Shown one piece after another: positions 50,501 to 61,164 of a stretch of DNA of 64,000 nucleotides (within the stretch, counting starts at the first letter, position 1; the number at the start of each line of letters is the position of its first letter). Location of the stretch: NCBI GenBank assembly GCA_963682055.1, contig OY821746.1:24680481-24744480 (forward strand), in the 5' to 3' direction. This stretch comes from Primula veris. Taxonomy: Eukaryota > Streptophyta > Magnoliopsida > Ericales > Primulaceae. A model generated the notes under the pieces. That model was not told where the DNA came from, did no database searches, and saw nothing but the letters and a program-made list of their open reading frames with translations. The translations under genes and the position numbers were made by a program.

Positions 50501-53500
50501 AACTTTTATATTGACAAAAAAATGTCTTCTGACAATGCTCTAGCAATAAATTCTAATCTTACATCTCTTCACCTCTATTGTTATGGACTTGAATTTTTTT
50601 ACATTTCATCAATAATCAAAACGTTATGGTGTATTACGAGGATAATAACAACTCGTTTTTGGCCCCCTCTCCGTCCCCTTCATAACACATTTTATCCATG
50701 ATACAGCTAACAAGATCTTTTGCTGTCAATCTAAGCAGATCGAGAAAATGGAGATTTATTATAGAGATATAGGAGAGCAAGTTCTAGACGTGGATTTTTG
50801 TAAAAAGATGATGTCAAGTTTTAAGTGAGTTGCTGTCTTTGTATTCATTTTTAGCTTCTTTTAATATAAGATGTTAACTTAGGGGCATATTTTGTTTGTA
50901 AAAGGTTGTAGTAATGTATTCAAATTAGTTGTTTATCTTTAATGTGGGTTTTGTTTACAGTCGCTCCAATGGTCGAGCTGGGAAACCTGCTTTGAAGTGG
51001 ACTGAGGTAATTATAATTTCATTACGTTCTCTAGTTATGCAAGACCTGATAACAAGATCACTATTTCATTGCATTGTAGGTACATGATTGGTTCTCCGAG
51101 AGACAACGAATGTACACTTCGAAAGATTCTTGTTTACCTATTGCTCCTAAAAAGCTGGCCGTCCCAAAAGCTTGTGATGTAACTAAAGCACATGATAACT
51201 TCAAATCCAGCGAAGGTACTTTTACTTGGTGCATGGTACAATATTTGATGTAATTTAGTGTACTAAAATAAATATTTGGGGCAATTACCAAAAAGTTCCA
51301 AATATAACACTATATTTCCAAAAAGTGCTAGTCCCAGACCTTTCTTCCCATAAGAGTGTAATTTTCTCTCTCTTCATCTCAACTCCACCACAATCTACCT
51401 CAACTCTCTGTCACCACTCAATTTCAAATCACAATAGGGTTTGCCCTCTTACTCCCACCCACCACTTCCCCATCGGTTGGCGGGCGGTCTGCTCCGACAA
51501 GGTAACCGAAGCTCCGACGAAGTGTATACATAATCGTGAAATGCATATATATTTGTGGAAAATATATTGATCACCGGAGGTCTGACAAACCTGTGGAGAC
51601 ACAATCGTCAAAAGTGCATATACAATCGTGCATACACGATTGTGTATGCAGTTTACAATTGTGGATGCATTTTCCACGATTATGTATGTATGTAGCACAT
51701 GGTTTATTTATAAATATTTTCTTAATAGCATGGAAAATGTTACATCTTTTATTACTCATGCAGTTCCTCTTAGTTTTGAAAGGAATCTTTAGTTTGAGCA
51801 TCGGTTCTAATTTATTTTTGTCAACTTGTCTCAATACAGAAAATAAGGTTCCAGATTTGTTAGAGTTGGCGTTTGAAGCCAGATCATGTAAAGATTGTGC
51901 ATGGTAAGTTCATAATAGTTTCTGACCTAGGTATTTTATCTTTCCTGTTCCTTTGGTGTTTGCAAAAGTTGAGGTATCCATTGAAACTTGAAATGTGTCA
52001 TGCATACATGAATAGTATGATGACCCATGTTTAATCAAAAATTGTGAGTGTGATGTGTTGGAAATTAATTTTGAAGTGAAAAGGCTAGGAAATGTCGGAA
52101 GAAGATACTTAAAAAAGGAGAAAGAAACTTTTTAATCGACCATTCTTCTATTTTGTGACTTTCTGAATAATTGATCACTTTCCTCTTTTAGTCAAATGAA
52201 TCTTCTTAAAATTATCAATTTATCCTTTGCATTTCAAACATAAAAAGTTGTAATGCGACAACTTTTATTTATTTATTTTTTGTAACTTTATAAAAGAATC
52301 TTTACACTGTTAAATTTCATCATTCCCCAACCTATCTAAAAATAAGGAAGGGAGGGAGTATTATATATTTTATGGTTTTTGACTTTTCATTTTGCTTGGT
52401 TACAAAGGATGAAATGAGCACATATGAATACTAGTTCGGCACCACAATCAATGGTGAAGATTAAACTACTTTAATGGCTGATAATGATCTCTTGAATTTT
52501 CTTAAGTGGATCATTCTACACACTTTTTGTATTCAAGAGACATTTTAGAAAATATTCAGACTTTATAGAGATTGAGATTCTTATTTTACTTGGCTATTAC
52601 CACATATACTCAAAATTGATTTGATCCAAATAAATATGAACTCCAAGTAGCTGGACCAAAAACAAGATAAAATTTCCACAATCCCTCTTAAACTTATTTT
52701 TGTAGCTCCCAACACTTGATCTTTTGAAATCTTCATACTTGCGACTTGAATATGCCATTTTACTTCGATGATAATAATGTACGTTTTGATAGGATGTCCG
52801 TTAATTGCGACGAATTTCAGTTGATGTGTAACGCGTTTTATAACCTTTCATTTACTTGGCGTTCTTGGGCATATTTGCAAGCTTCACCACGAGAATTTCT
52901 TCTTTTCACATTTTTATACTTTGTTTTTCTATATTTTAAATTTTAATATTCTTCAAAACTTGTCAAAATAGTGACACATGTCCACCCAACAGCGTCGAAA
53001 CTTGAATTTTCCAAAACAAGTATTGCTGGGATTGTGTTTCCATGTTTAGATAGGGCATATATGATTTGATGAATCATATCTTCGTATTGTATATGTTTGA
53101 CATAGATTTAATGTTCTCTTTCTTTCCATGCAATGACACTTCCTTCATGATGAGTTGAGGGTTGTATAAGAAAAGTAATTAAACAACAATTTGTGATGTT
53201 TAGTGACTAAAAGTGCAGTATGCCCAACAATAGTTTAATGAAGTGTAACACTTAAGACTCTGCAAGAGCAAGAGCACGGTCAATTATAATTTAGTCTAGA
53301 CGTAAATCCACATCAATTGCTCAAACAGTTTATATGATCTCGGTGAGACGGTAATTGGTCTAATTAAGGTTTATTACCTTTTTATGGTATGAAATCAATC
53401 CAAAACATATTAAAATAAGGATGATAACAGAGAATAAATTGTAAACTTAACAATAATCAAACAATAATATGACTAAATGAGATAATAACGAGGTAACTAC

Positions 53501-56500
53501 ACAATCATCTAAATATGAATGTTTTGGAATTGCTTTGACGTTTTGTTGTGACATGTGTTAAAGAGTTATTGTCCCACATCGGCTATATAATGATCAACAT
53601 TGTGGTTAAGTATGAGTTTCTCTCCATCCTATCTTGAGGCCTTTTGGTGGGATTGGATGAACTCTTACATGCGGTTATCGATGTTGGGTCTCACCTCCAG
53701 CCGTTATTTATATCCACTCGTTAGACCCTTAAAATCTCGTGCCACGGGTGAGGGGGAGTGTTAGACTTATTGTCCCATATCGGCTATATATTGAGCAACC
53801 TAATATGAGTTCATCTTCGTAAGGCTTTTTTTAGTGGGATTGGGTGGACTCCTGCAACATGTAAATACACATAGAAAGTTTACTTCTGTTATAATTCCAC
53901 TTTATGGCTTTATAGGTATGATGTTGATTCATTTCTCGCGCACCGATTTGTAGGCCAAGATGAAGCGGTGAGTGGTCTATTCATCAACTCATAATTACAC
54001 TTGTAGTTTTTGTTTTATTGATAACTTGCTAGTTATATTGTTACCATCTAGTGTCTTACCATCGTAACTTGATTTTTTTCATATCCCTTTTAAAATGTTC
54101 CCCTTGGTTTTCATTTCTTTGTTTGCTATTTCCAATACATTTTAACCGGATGGCATGTCCAGTTGCAAATTAACCGAGTCATTCATGAATGATTTAGTAT
54201 TGGACTTGTTAAGGCACAGTCCATGTTCGTTCATGTAGAAACAGAGTCTGACAATATAAATAGGCTAGCATGGTAAACGAGTCAATTTTAATCAAAGGCT
54301 TGTATAGCTCATGAAAAAAACTTGTTTCATTTACTTACTGAAATATTTCCAAAAAATCTTATAATACAACACATTGATAGTTATCAGCTATTGGGATATT
54401 TAACTTCTGTGCCCTGAGTCTTGCTTGAACTTTAATTTAGTGTACTAACATTAACAAAAAAGTTAAATAGTGTACCACCGTTAAGTTTTTTGTATGGAAA
54501 AAGTGAAACATAATGTGAAAATATATAAACAGTAACAATATAGGGCATATAGTTTGGAAAGACTAACAAATCAATCAATAAATTGTTGAATTTGACAAAT
54601 TTAACCAATTTTTAATAACTCTATTCTATAAATACATCTTTGTTTGGCTGTTATATTTCAGTTAAAAAAGAAAATTATTTCTTAAAAAGAACTTTGGCAA
54701 AAGCTGACTTTTTTCAGAGAAAGCGGTTATTTCTATATAAAAAAAAGGACACATTCCCTGGAAAGGGGGCATCTTTTTGGTTTTTGATTAAATATGATAT
54801 ATTGTATTTTTCAATAGTTATATATTATTATAAGCAGAGTTTTAAGAAATTTTAAATAGAACATTAGACAAGATTTTAAGCTCAAAGGATGGAAAGACCT
54901 GGTTTAAAACTGACTTGACTTTTTCGCATTAAATTCTAATAAGCTAGATTTTGGAGGAGAGTTGCGAATGAGACTTTGATTAAAAACCGTAACGTCTAAT
55001 TATTTAACTTAACGGTAGCAGCTGAACGAAGCACAAATACACACATACATTCGAGTCCAAATCTTCTACCCCCTAATTTGTACCCCATTTCGTGCCCCCT
55101 TAGCTTATTTTGCTCAAATTTTGATTTTTTTATAAACTTTTACAACGTATTCTAGACATATTTCATAATATTGGGACATATTGTTGGGTTACATTATTCT
55201 TTTTGGAATTTATATTTAAGCTACACTAGTTCGTATTTTAATTCCAAAATAAAGCATATTTGAATTTTTTGTAAAAAATAAATATTTGAATGTATTAATA
55301 CATGTCTAATTATAATTGTAGTATTTTTTTAATAACGATTTTGGGTTAAAAAATCAATGGGGCACGAAATGGGGTATACAATATGGGGTAGAAGATTTGG
55401 ACTCCATACATATGCAAGACAAAATCAAATTTTCTTGTAAAATTAAGAGATATTTTCATCATTCTGTACAAAATCTATTTAAGAAGAATAAAAAAACACA
55501 ATTTTGCACGTAGTTTGAAAAGATATGGGTGTTAGGAAAATTGATGAAATGAACTAGTGTTAGATAAGAATGGATGACAAAAGAAAATTCGGAGTTGCGA
55601 GCCAACATGATGGTTTCATATAGTCGATCCCAAATTCTTGAGAGTAAGGCGTGTTGATAAACAGAAACAGAATTATACATCTTTATTTTTCTAACGCACA
55701 TATATAGACAGAGATAGTAAAATGTTTTACGATTTATTTAATTTGTATATAATAGTAATGATAGAAGGGTATATTTAAAAGTTTGTGTGTGAATTGACAT
55801 AATTTTTGTTTAGTGTTACATATTTGTTTAGGAGAAAAGAAGAGTTGGGTTATTTTATTTAAGTCTTCTCTCCGGCATGTTGCATGCCAACATGTCGGAG
55901 TTTACTTTGTCTGTTTGTTGCAGTTTAATATTTTGTGCAATATAGTTGAAACCTTATTATCATAGTAATTTCATCCGTTGGTATTGGATCTTGAATCTTC
56001 CTATTCCCACTATATCTAGATTTTTTTTGTAATTTTTATATGTATTGTTGTTGTCGCAACAGTGATTTTTTCTTTCCTCGTGAATATCTGAAATCTGTAA
56101 GTGAGTCTATACTTATGCAATGTTTTCAGGAAGTTAGCATAAGATTTGTTGGATTTGGGAAAGAGGAGGATGAATGGGTGAATTTAAGTAAAGTACGAGA
56201 GTGCTCTCAGCCTCTAGATAGTTCAGAATGTACAAAGGTAAAAATCGGGGATGTGCTGCTCTGCTTTCAGGTAGTACTACTTTCTTTTTCCATTTGATAT
56301 TTCTGTTGTATCGGGAAAAAAAATGTTGAGAATTATCTCACATCGTTTAGCCATTAATAAAGCCAAGTCTTAATATATGCTCCTCTCATTCCCTACTATT
56401 AGGCCTTTTTAGTGGTGGGGAATGGACGGACTTCTACATGGTATCAGAGCCAAGTTAGTATGTTGGGCCACCTTCACCCAAATATTGATTGCACTTGTTG

Positions 56501-58380
56501 GGCTTTCGGAAATTGACCAACTCACAAGTGAGGAGGAATATTGAGAATTATTCACATCGTTTAGGCATTAATAAAGTTAAGTCTTAAGTAAATGTCTTGC
56601 TTAAAGAAAAAACGTCACACGCTGTCATATGCAAGCTATCAATAGCGAGGGATGGTTGAAATGATGTTACTTTCACACCATAATACCCTTTACTATATAC
56701 GGTGGGTGACTGTAACCAGATCCGGCTTCAGGGGAAGGTGGGTTAGGCAGGGGCCTCGGTTCTCACCCTCATTTGGTCCTCAGAATGTCTAGGTGGTTTA
56801 GCGTTTGGTTTCCAAGACAGGCTGTGCTAACTCGGAAGAAAATACACCAGAAATATTCCTTCTAGTTTTTGACAAAACATATTTAAGGTTTCAATAATGT
56901 TTTTTTTTGTTTAGAAAATGTCTCAAATGTTTATACCAACAAAATTAGTCCCAACTTAATTAGTGTAGATTACAATAAGGACTTCAAAGTAAAAAAGTTC
57001 CATCTCTTAGTTTGTTGTTTTCTGCCTCTTATGTCTTTACCCAAGTTGACTTCTATATATATACTGTACTAACTAATATGAGTGTTCAGCTTCTTACAAT
57101 GTAACTGAATAGTTTATGGAAAAAGAAAATTTTCAATGCCTGTCATCAAAAATAACAAACTTAATATGATTTTTTTAGTCCCTCTGATCCATTATTTCTT
57201 TTTGTAAGTTCCTAATTAATTGTCCATTTTCCAAATTCAGTAAGTAAGCTTTTGTGCATTTACATTTTTACCTAACAAAAGTGCATTTAATTTGTTAATA
57301 TGTTAAAGTACTTGCGTAAATACCTGTTTGATACAAGGGCAAACTTAAAAAACTCATTTAAAAGAGATGTCATGATGTTGTCCACTTAAATTGGGGTATT
57401 CCCAACACAGGACAATAAATTGGGATACGATGGAGTATTATTTTTAAGTTCCTTGTGATTTGATTCCACTTAACATAATAAACAATCAAAAAATAGTTTC
57501 TGATTATCATTTGGATGTCTCTATAGAACTAATGAAGTTTGATGATCATTTCTAACCTGCTAAATGCATCGCACTCAATAAGAGTTCATCTCCTTCCTCT
57601 ATAGTTCTGGAGCCGGCCCTGACTGTAACTATTGTTGTCTGATTCTGATGTGTATGGCCATATATTTAAAATTTGTTGCCCAAATTAATGAATTTTGATT
57701 GATTGGACATCTTAGGAAAGAAAACATCAGGCCAAGTATTATGATGCTCGTATTGAAAAGATTGAAAGAAGAGAGCATGATCTACGAGGCTGTAGGTGTC
57801 GCTTTACTATCCGTTATGACCATGACAATGCTGAGGTAACTTTTTTGCACCATCTTTGATAACTTGATACAGTTAACTCCAAGCGTTTAACCTACAAGCC
57901 AATGTAAAGCAATACCAAAATAAGTTTTTACACTTGAGAAGAAGGATGTCGAAGTGGCTTTTGCATAATTTAAGGCATCTCAAACTGTTTTGTCATATGT
58001 GTGAAATGTTCTTGGTTTGAAAACTGAAAACTTGCAGAAAACATGTCCGGGGTATAAATTACCAAAATAGTACCTTACTTTTGGTAAACTATTCAACAAG
58101 CACCTTACCTTTGGAAACCTACAGAAAGTTCTACTCACTGGTCCAAAGTATTTGTGTGTGACCAAAATCGACCTATTAAGATTAAGTTTCCTTTAAATTC
58201 ATTGATGAGATCATATAGCTTTCTTAGAACAAATTGTGCATACCTAGTGTTTTTTTCCCTATCATTGATCAAACAGAATTGTCATGTAATCAGTGGTCAG
58301 ATGGTTCCCTAATTTATGAGTATTATTTATTTCAGGAAACGGTTGGCTTGAAAAGCTTATGCCGTAGTCGATGGAGTTGA
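38559..58380 (+). CDS. SHH1: SAWADEE homeodomain protein, SHH1/DTF1-like
   Basis: In Arabidopsis, SHH1 reads H3K9 methylation with unmethylated H3K4 and recruits RNA polymerase IV for RNA-directed DNA methylation. Exons: 38559-38624, 50739-50824, 50961-51006, 51080-51215, 51840-51903, 53916-53967, 56130-56270, 57716-57835, 58336-58380 (TGA). All junctions are GT-AG with matching phases, giving 251 aa, close to the Arabidopsis protein as I recall it. Divergent homeodomain at about residues 17-78 (FLPTEIEKME, NRAGKP-like NGRAGKP, VHDWFSERQR). SAWADEE domain from about 115 (AWYDVDSFLAHRF, RFVGFGKEEDEWVN, VLLCFQERKHQAKYYDA), with a likely zinc cluster C195, H218, C223 and C225. Exon 1 is joined across a 12.1 kb intron; the joint TE|IEKME restores the expected homeodomain start. 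An acceptor three bases upstream (adding Gln) is possible. The introns carry many transposons. Confidence 0.88.
38625..39378 (+). repeat. Three tandem ~250-bp repeats at the start of SHH1-like intron 1
   Basis: Copies at 38625-38868, 38869-39125 and 39126-39378. Each begins GTTCGTC or GTCTGTC followed by TTTTATTTATTTATTGATAA, and ends ATAAGTTGTTTTTTTTAGGACGAGAG or a variant. Copy 1 starts exactly at the splice donor of exon 1. Confidence 0.9.
39489..39701. mobile_element. Stowaway-like MITE in SHH1-like intron 1
   Basis: Ends CTCCCTCCATCTCAATTTAT and ATAAATTGGGAGGGAG are inverted and flanked by TA. The interior contains ACAATGCAAAATTGG with its inverted partner CCAATTTTGCATTGT. Confidence 0.88.
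39840..40125. repeat. TTCATACC-type short-period array
   Basis: Units like TTTCAAAAGTTCATACC repeat about every 20-24 bp, with decay toward the right. Confidence 0.7.
40306..40520. repeat. GA-rich low-complexity block
   Basis: Dense GAGAGA, GGAGAGA and GATCGGA motifs. The Arg/Glu-rich plus frame and Ser-rich minus frame are artefacts of this composition. Confidence 0.85.
41100..41390 (-). mobile_element. LTR/TRIM-like remnant
   Basis: Minus strand shows TTGTCCCACATCGATGGGTTC and, about 50 bp on, a near copy TCTCACATCGATTGGTTC, both followed by TTGGTCCTAG. The CCCACATCG word is shared with the start of other TRIM LTRs here. No clean primer site or target duplication. Confidence 0.35.
41801..46071 (-). 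mobile_element. Ty1/Copia LTR retrotransposon, defective, in SHH1-like intron 1
   Basis: LTRs at 45849-46071 (5') and 41801-41974 (3'). On the minus strand they start TGTA and end AATA. The tRNA-iMet primer site TGGTATCAGAGC (45837-45848) abuts the 5' LTR. The polypurine tract AACTTGAGGGGGAATG (41975-41990) abuts the 3' LTR. A perfect 5-bp target duplication ATCTT lies at 41796-41800 and 46072-46076. The LTRs differ by only three or four substitutions by eye, plus a roughly 49-bp deletion in the 3' copy. The coding part is broken and gag is missing. Confidence 0.95.
41982..45384 (-). pseudogene. Copia pol remnant: protease, integrase, reverse transcriptase, RNase H
   Basis: In Copia order on the minus strand: protease (45384-45067) with active site DSGA changed to DSET; pre-integrase zinc region (about 45004-44678, WHFRMGHPN); integrase core (44709-44335, [23 protein letters not shown]); integrase C-terminal part (44295-44032); reverse transcriptase (43684-42950, KNAFLNGNLEEEVF) with YVDD near 42905; RNase H (42380-41982, LYCDNKAAI, HIEVDRNFI). 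Segments lie in different frames, so several frameshifts and stops break it. Only about 460 bp lies between protease and primer site, too short for a gag gene. Confidence 0.93.
46562..46856 (+). mobile_element. TRIM element with rearranged 5' LTR, in SHH1-like intron 1
   Basis: 3' LTR 46747-46856 (TGTTGGAATTGCCCC to CTTCTACA). Primer site TGGTATCAGAG at 46624. Purine tract GTGAGGGGAAG before the 3' LTR. The 5' LTR (46562-46623) is only 62 bp. GTATT flanks both ends (46557-46561 and 46857-46861), within a longer shared GTATTTGTA. Confidence 0.85.
46979..47199 (+). repeat. Tandem duplication, ~111-bp unit
   Basis: Two adjacent copies (46979-47088, 47089-47199) share CACGCTAGTTTTACTTTGAA and GAGAGGAAAAGAGCTATTGA with few differences. 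Confidence 0.9.
47200..49218. other. Part of SHH1-like intron 1 without recognised content
   Basis: Unique-looking AT-rich DNA. No coding motif or element ends seen. Confidence 0.45.
49219..50245. mobile_element. Possible transposon with CGGGACCCGA-rich ends
   Basis: The left 180 bp has GGGGTGGGTTAGGATCGGG and many CCCGAC/GTCGGGA words. The right 130 bp has CGGGTCGGGTCTG, CACCCGATCCCTATCCCC and similar. The roughly 750-bp centre is AT-rich. Exact ends and target duplication unresolved. Confidence 0.4.
51622..51643. repeat. Perfect short inverted repeat in SHH1-like intron 4
   Basis: ACAATCGTG and CACGATTGT separated by CATA. Related words (ATAATCGTG, CCACGATTATG) recur between 51525 and 51690. 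Function unknown. Confidence 0.6.
51904..53550. other. SHH1-like intron 5, upstream part
   Basis: AT-rich. A single Stowaway-like end (AAGGAAGGGAGGGAGTA, about 52345-52361) is visible without a matching partner. No gene seen. Confidence 0.4.
53556..53856 (+). mobile_element. TRIM element in SHH1-like intron 5
   Basis: LTRs 53556-53669 and 53759-53856 share TTATTGTCCCACATCGGCTATATA with one or two changes. The primer site is degenerate (TGCGGTTATCGATG). The purine tract is GGGTGAGGGGGAG. A 5-bp duplication ACATG lies at 53551-53555 and 53857-53861. Confidence 0.88.
55053..55404. mobile_element. Mutator-like MITE in SHH1-like intron 6
   Basis: About 46-bp inverted ends: GAGTCCAAATCTTCTACCCC and CCCCATTTCGTGCCCC on the left, their complements in order on the right (55359-55404). 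The 9-bp flanks CATACATTC and CATACATAT agree in seven positions. 352 bp, no coding. Confidence 0.8.
56324..56589 (+). mobile_element. TRIM element, 3' LTR truncated, in SHH1-like intron 7
   Basis: 5' LTR 56324-56438 (TGTTGAGAATTATC to CTTCTACA), perfect primer site TGGTATCAGAGC at 56439-56450, purine tract GTGAGGAGGAA, then about 50 bp of 3' LTR from 56539. Same family as the copy at 46562. Confidence 0.88.
56717..57621. mobile_element. hAT-family non-autonomous element in SHH1-like intron 7
   Basis: Left end CAGATCCGGCTTCAG matches, on the opposite strand, the right end CAGGGCCGGCTCCAG. A perfect 8-bp target duplication ACTGTAAC lies at 56709-56716 and 57622-57629, diagnostic of hAT. 905 bp, no transposase. 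Confidence 0.9.
57178..57435. mobile_element. Stowaway-like MITE nested in the hAT element
   Basis: Degenerate inverted ends (GTCCCTCTGATCC against GGGATACGATGGAG) flanked by TA. Inner words TTAATTGTCCATTTTCC and GGACAATAAATTGGG are partly complementary. Confidence 0.65.
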
Positions 58381-59199
58381 TCTATTTCTAAATCTTGCTA
58401 GATTGGTCGACCCGGTCTGCTCTTTGTACCTTGAGAATCTCATTAAGAGATTAATTATCGGTAAGTAACTTTGAGAAAGAGGGGCTGACTTTGTACTACT
58501 CGTTGGGGATATTTCAAAGCAAAAGTCCAGGTCTATGCAGCCAAGTTACTGTTGCATCTTTTGATAGTAATTCATTGGTTTTTAGTTTAGTGTACGTGGG
58601 TTTTAGTTAAGACTGTTGGAGTTATTGTACTGAAAGCATGCAAGTAGTTCTTTGATTTTTCATCTAAACTCTGTAATGGTAATTTAGGATTTTGCTAGAA
58701 TGAGAAATTCGCAACTCTTATGCAGATGCTCTAAGATCATCCATTGTTTCGATTGTCCATTTTTATTTTTATTTGAAATGTGTTCATCTGCGATAGTAGA
58801 GATCTGTTCATTTTCATCACCCCTCTTCTTTATATAAACTATCCCATTAGAGCTTCGGAGCTTCGGTCTGTTAAAATAGAACAATAATTCAAACCCCCCC
58901 CCCCCCCCCCCCCCCCCCCAACAACACGCACACACACACACTACCCCCTACTGTAGTGTTTTTAAGAAGAGGAAATTTTAGGTATAACGTTTTTTCAAGA
59001 GCTATGGTAAAAGGGTAAAAAGCGTAAGCTTTTAGTAATGTAAATAGTGGAAAAGTGAGTTTTTTAAACCTTTTGAGTCGAGTTTTTTTTACTACAAAAA
59101 GGGCTTTTTAAAACAATGATAGATACACTACCATATTTACATCATTATCTTATCTTGTTGGTTATTTAAAACATCTATGCATAATGCATCTGTATCTTT
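58381..59199. other. 3' UTR and flank of the SHH1-like gene
   Basis: 3' UTR, then AT-rich DNA containing a C homopolymer and CA run. No gene seen. Confidence 0.5.
58894..58941. repeat. C homopolymer (26 C) followed by CA microsatellite
   Basis: 26 consecutive C at 58894-58919, then a short (CA)n run. The Gly-rich minus frame over it is an artefact. Confidence 0.95.
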
Positions 59200-59881
59200 T
59201 GTTGGTTTTTGGTGTACGTAAAAGCAATAATCTAAAATGCAAGGAGTAAAAAGAAATAAACAATTTTATTTCTATTAAACGGAATGTGACTCTATTACAA
59301 TATTCCGACACTTGCAGAATGTAAATGAGATTAATTTAACTTCCAGACAGATTAAGATAAATTATTAAACTTCTGGACTAGATTGTAATTAAACTAAACT
59401 GTCAGACAGAATAGCATAAAACTAAACCGATGGACTGTTTGTTATTTAACCGAAATTGTCAGACAGAATAATATGATTACTAAGCTGTTGGGTTGTTTCT
59501 GTAAATAAAAGAAATTACAAAACTAGAAAAATAAATTACATAACATAATAGAAATTACATAAAAGAAAAGGACTGGATAGAAATTACATAAATGAAAAGA
59601 ACGGTATTGAAGTTACAGAAAGGAAAGAGGGACAGAATTGAAAATAAAAAAGGAAAAAACAGAAACATAATTGAAAAGATGAGGCTACTGTAAACAGTAT
59701 GCCCTTAACCGATATTTGCCAGACCATCTTTAATGTTTCTGGCCGTGTTGGCGCTTCGATCCTAATGTACAACGTCTCGGATGACTTGTCGGAAACTGAC
59801 GACAAGTCAAGGTCGAGCTGTTGGTGGGTGACTCTCTCTGACTAAAATGTAATGCTGCTGTTTAAAGATATGATATGCTGA

Positions 59882-60003
59882 TGTGTTTTCTAATGTGGGG
59901 GGAGCTGCCTATTTATAGGCTGCTGAGTCTCAGCCATTAATGTTGTGTTTTCTAATGTGGGGGGAGCTACCTATTTATAGGCTGCTGAGTCTCAGCCATT
60001 AAA
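59882..60003 (-). repeat. Tandemly duplicated promoter-like block in the Copia LTR
   Basis: Two ~61-bp copies (59882-59943, 59944-60003), each with CCTATAAATAGG on the minus strand and CTCAGCAGCC just upstream of it. One substitution separates the TATA-adjacent parts. This is probably the U3 core promoter, doubled. Confidence 0.75.
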
Positions 60004-61164
60004 GTCACACTTAATACTGTCAGTTTTTCGAATTTCGAAACTGCAGTATTAACTCTGCAATGAATTCATATTCATTGCATCAATTATATTTTTGCTGGAA
60101 ACAACAGTACTCCTGTTATTTATACAAAATTTCTTTTCTGTCTTGGGACTAGACCTAAGACCCGAGACATTCCCCGAATCTCATTCCCCAAATCCCAAGG
60201 CTCAAGGCCCGTGCCCGAGGCCCGAGTCCCGAGGCTCGAGACCCGAACAAGCAAGCGCGTGTGTGGTCACAACTTAATATCCACATGGGATGACTTTGTA
60301 TATATATTGTAAAAATGACTCTTCATTTTCCAATGTGGGACAATTCCCAACGAGTTCTCCCCATTTAATCTATTTTTCCAGCATTAACAGTTTTTCTCTT
60401 TCTCAACCCCAATCTTTAACGCCAATTTCCATTCACACCCATTCTCCGAATAGCTCCTGCGACATACCGTTACGAACATTGTCATACCAGCTCCTCAAGC
60501 GTCTTGAGTATGGTGTCAAAATACAACGGATGTCATGTCGCTTGGAATCTTGACTCAAAGATGGTCCTGTGACCATTCGAAAACTACCATGTTTTAACAT
60601 GGGTTTTCCAACAATCCCCCACATGAATGCAATTGGCTTAAAAGCCCATGTCCTAAAATGTAAACAAGAGAACCGCAAAAGTTCACTGCCTAAGATCAGG
60701 TAGCGCACGTCTGAACCTGCCGTAGCGGAGTACTACCGAGAATACTGCTATTAGGTAGCTGTAAAGCCTTGAATTCTTAAGCTTTGTGTATCCCAGAATG
60801 ACACCCGCACAGTGCCCTCTATACCCACATACTAAGCCCTTTAGTTGTTGTCCATATTTGGCCTGGACTGCCTTGGCACGTTCAACTGAGTGCTCTAGTG
60901 ATTTAGCCCACGCTCATCAAATGTTATCGGCCTTACACACTCGTTATATGTGGTTCCAAGTTGAAGGCGTCCTGACTAGCCTTACTCGACCTTCGAGATA
61001 CTTGGATCATTAAGAGCCACATGCTCACCCTTACTATGGTACAAGTCTATCACTATGTAATCGCGGAAATGGGTTGGGAACTACAAGTTTTCCAGTGCTT
61101 TGATCGGCTACCCCTACAGTTCAGTTTTTCATTGAACCCAGCAGGTAAATCCCATCCGGGTTGG

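Noticed and set aside
50441..50701. 86-aa plus-strand frame before SHH1-like exon 2
   Set aside because: Lies in intron 1; no recognised domain, ends just before the acceptor region by chance.
58684..58941. Minus-strand frame with a Gly run
   Set aside because: Translation of a C homopolymer.
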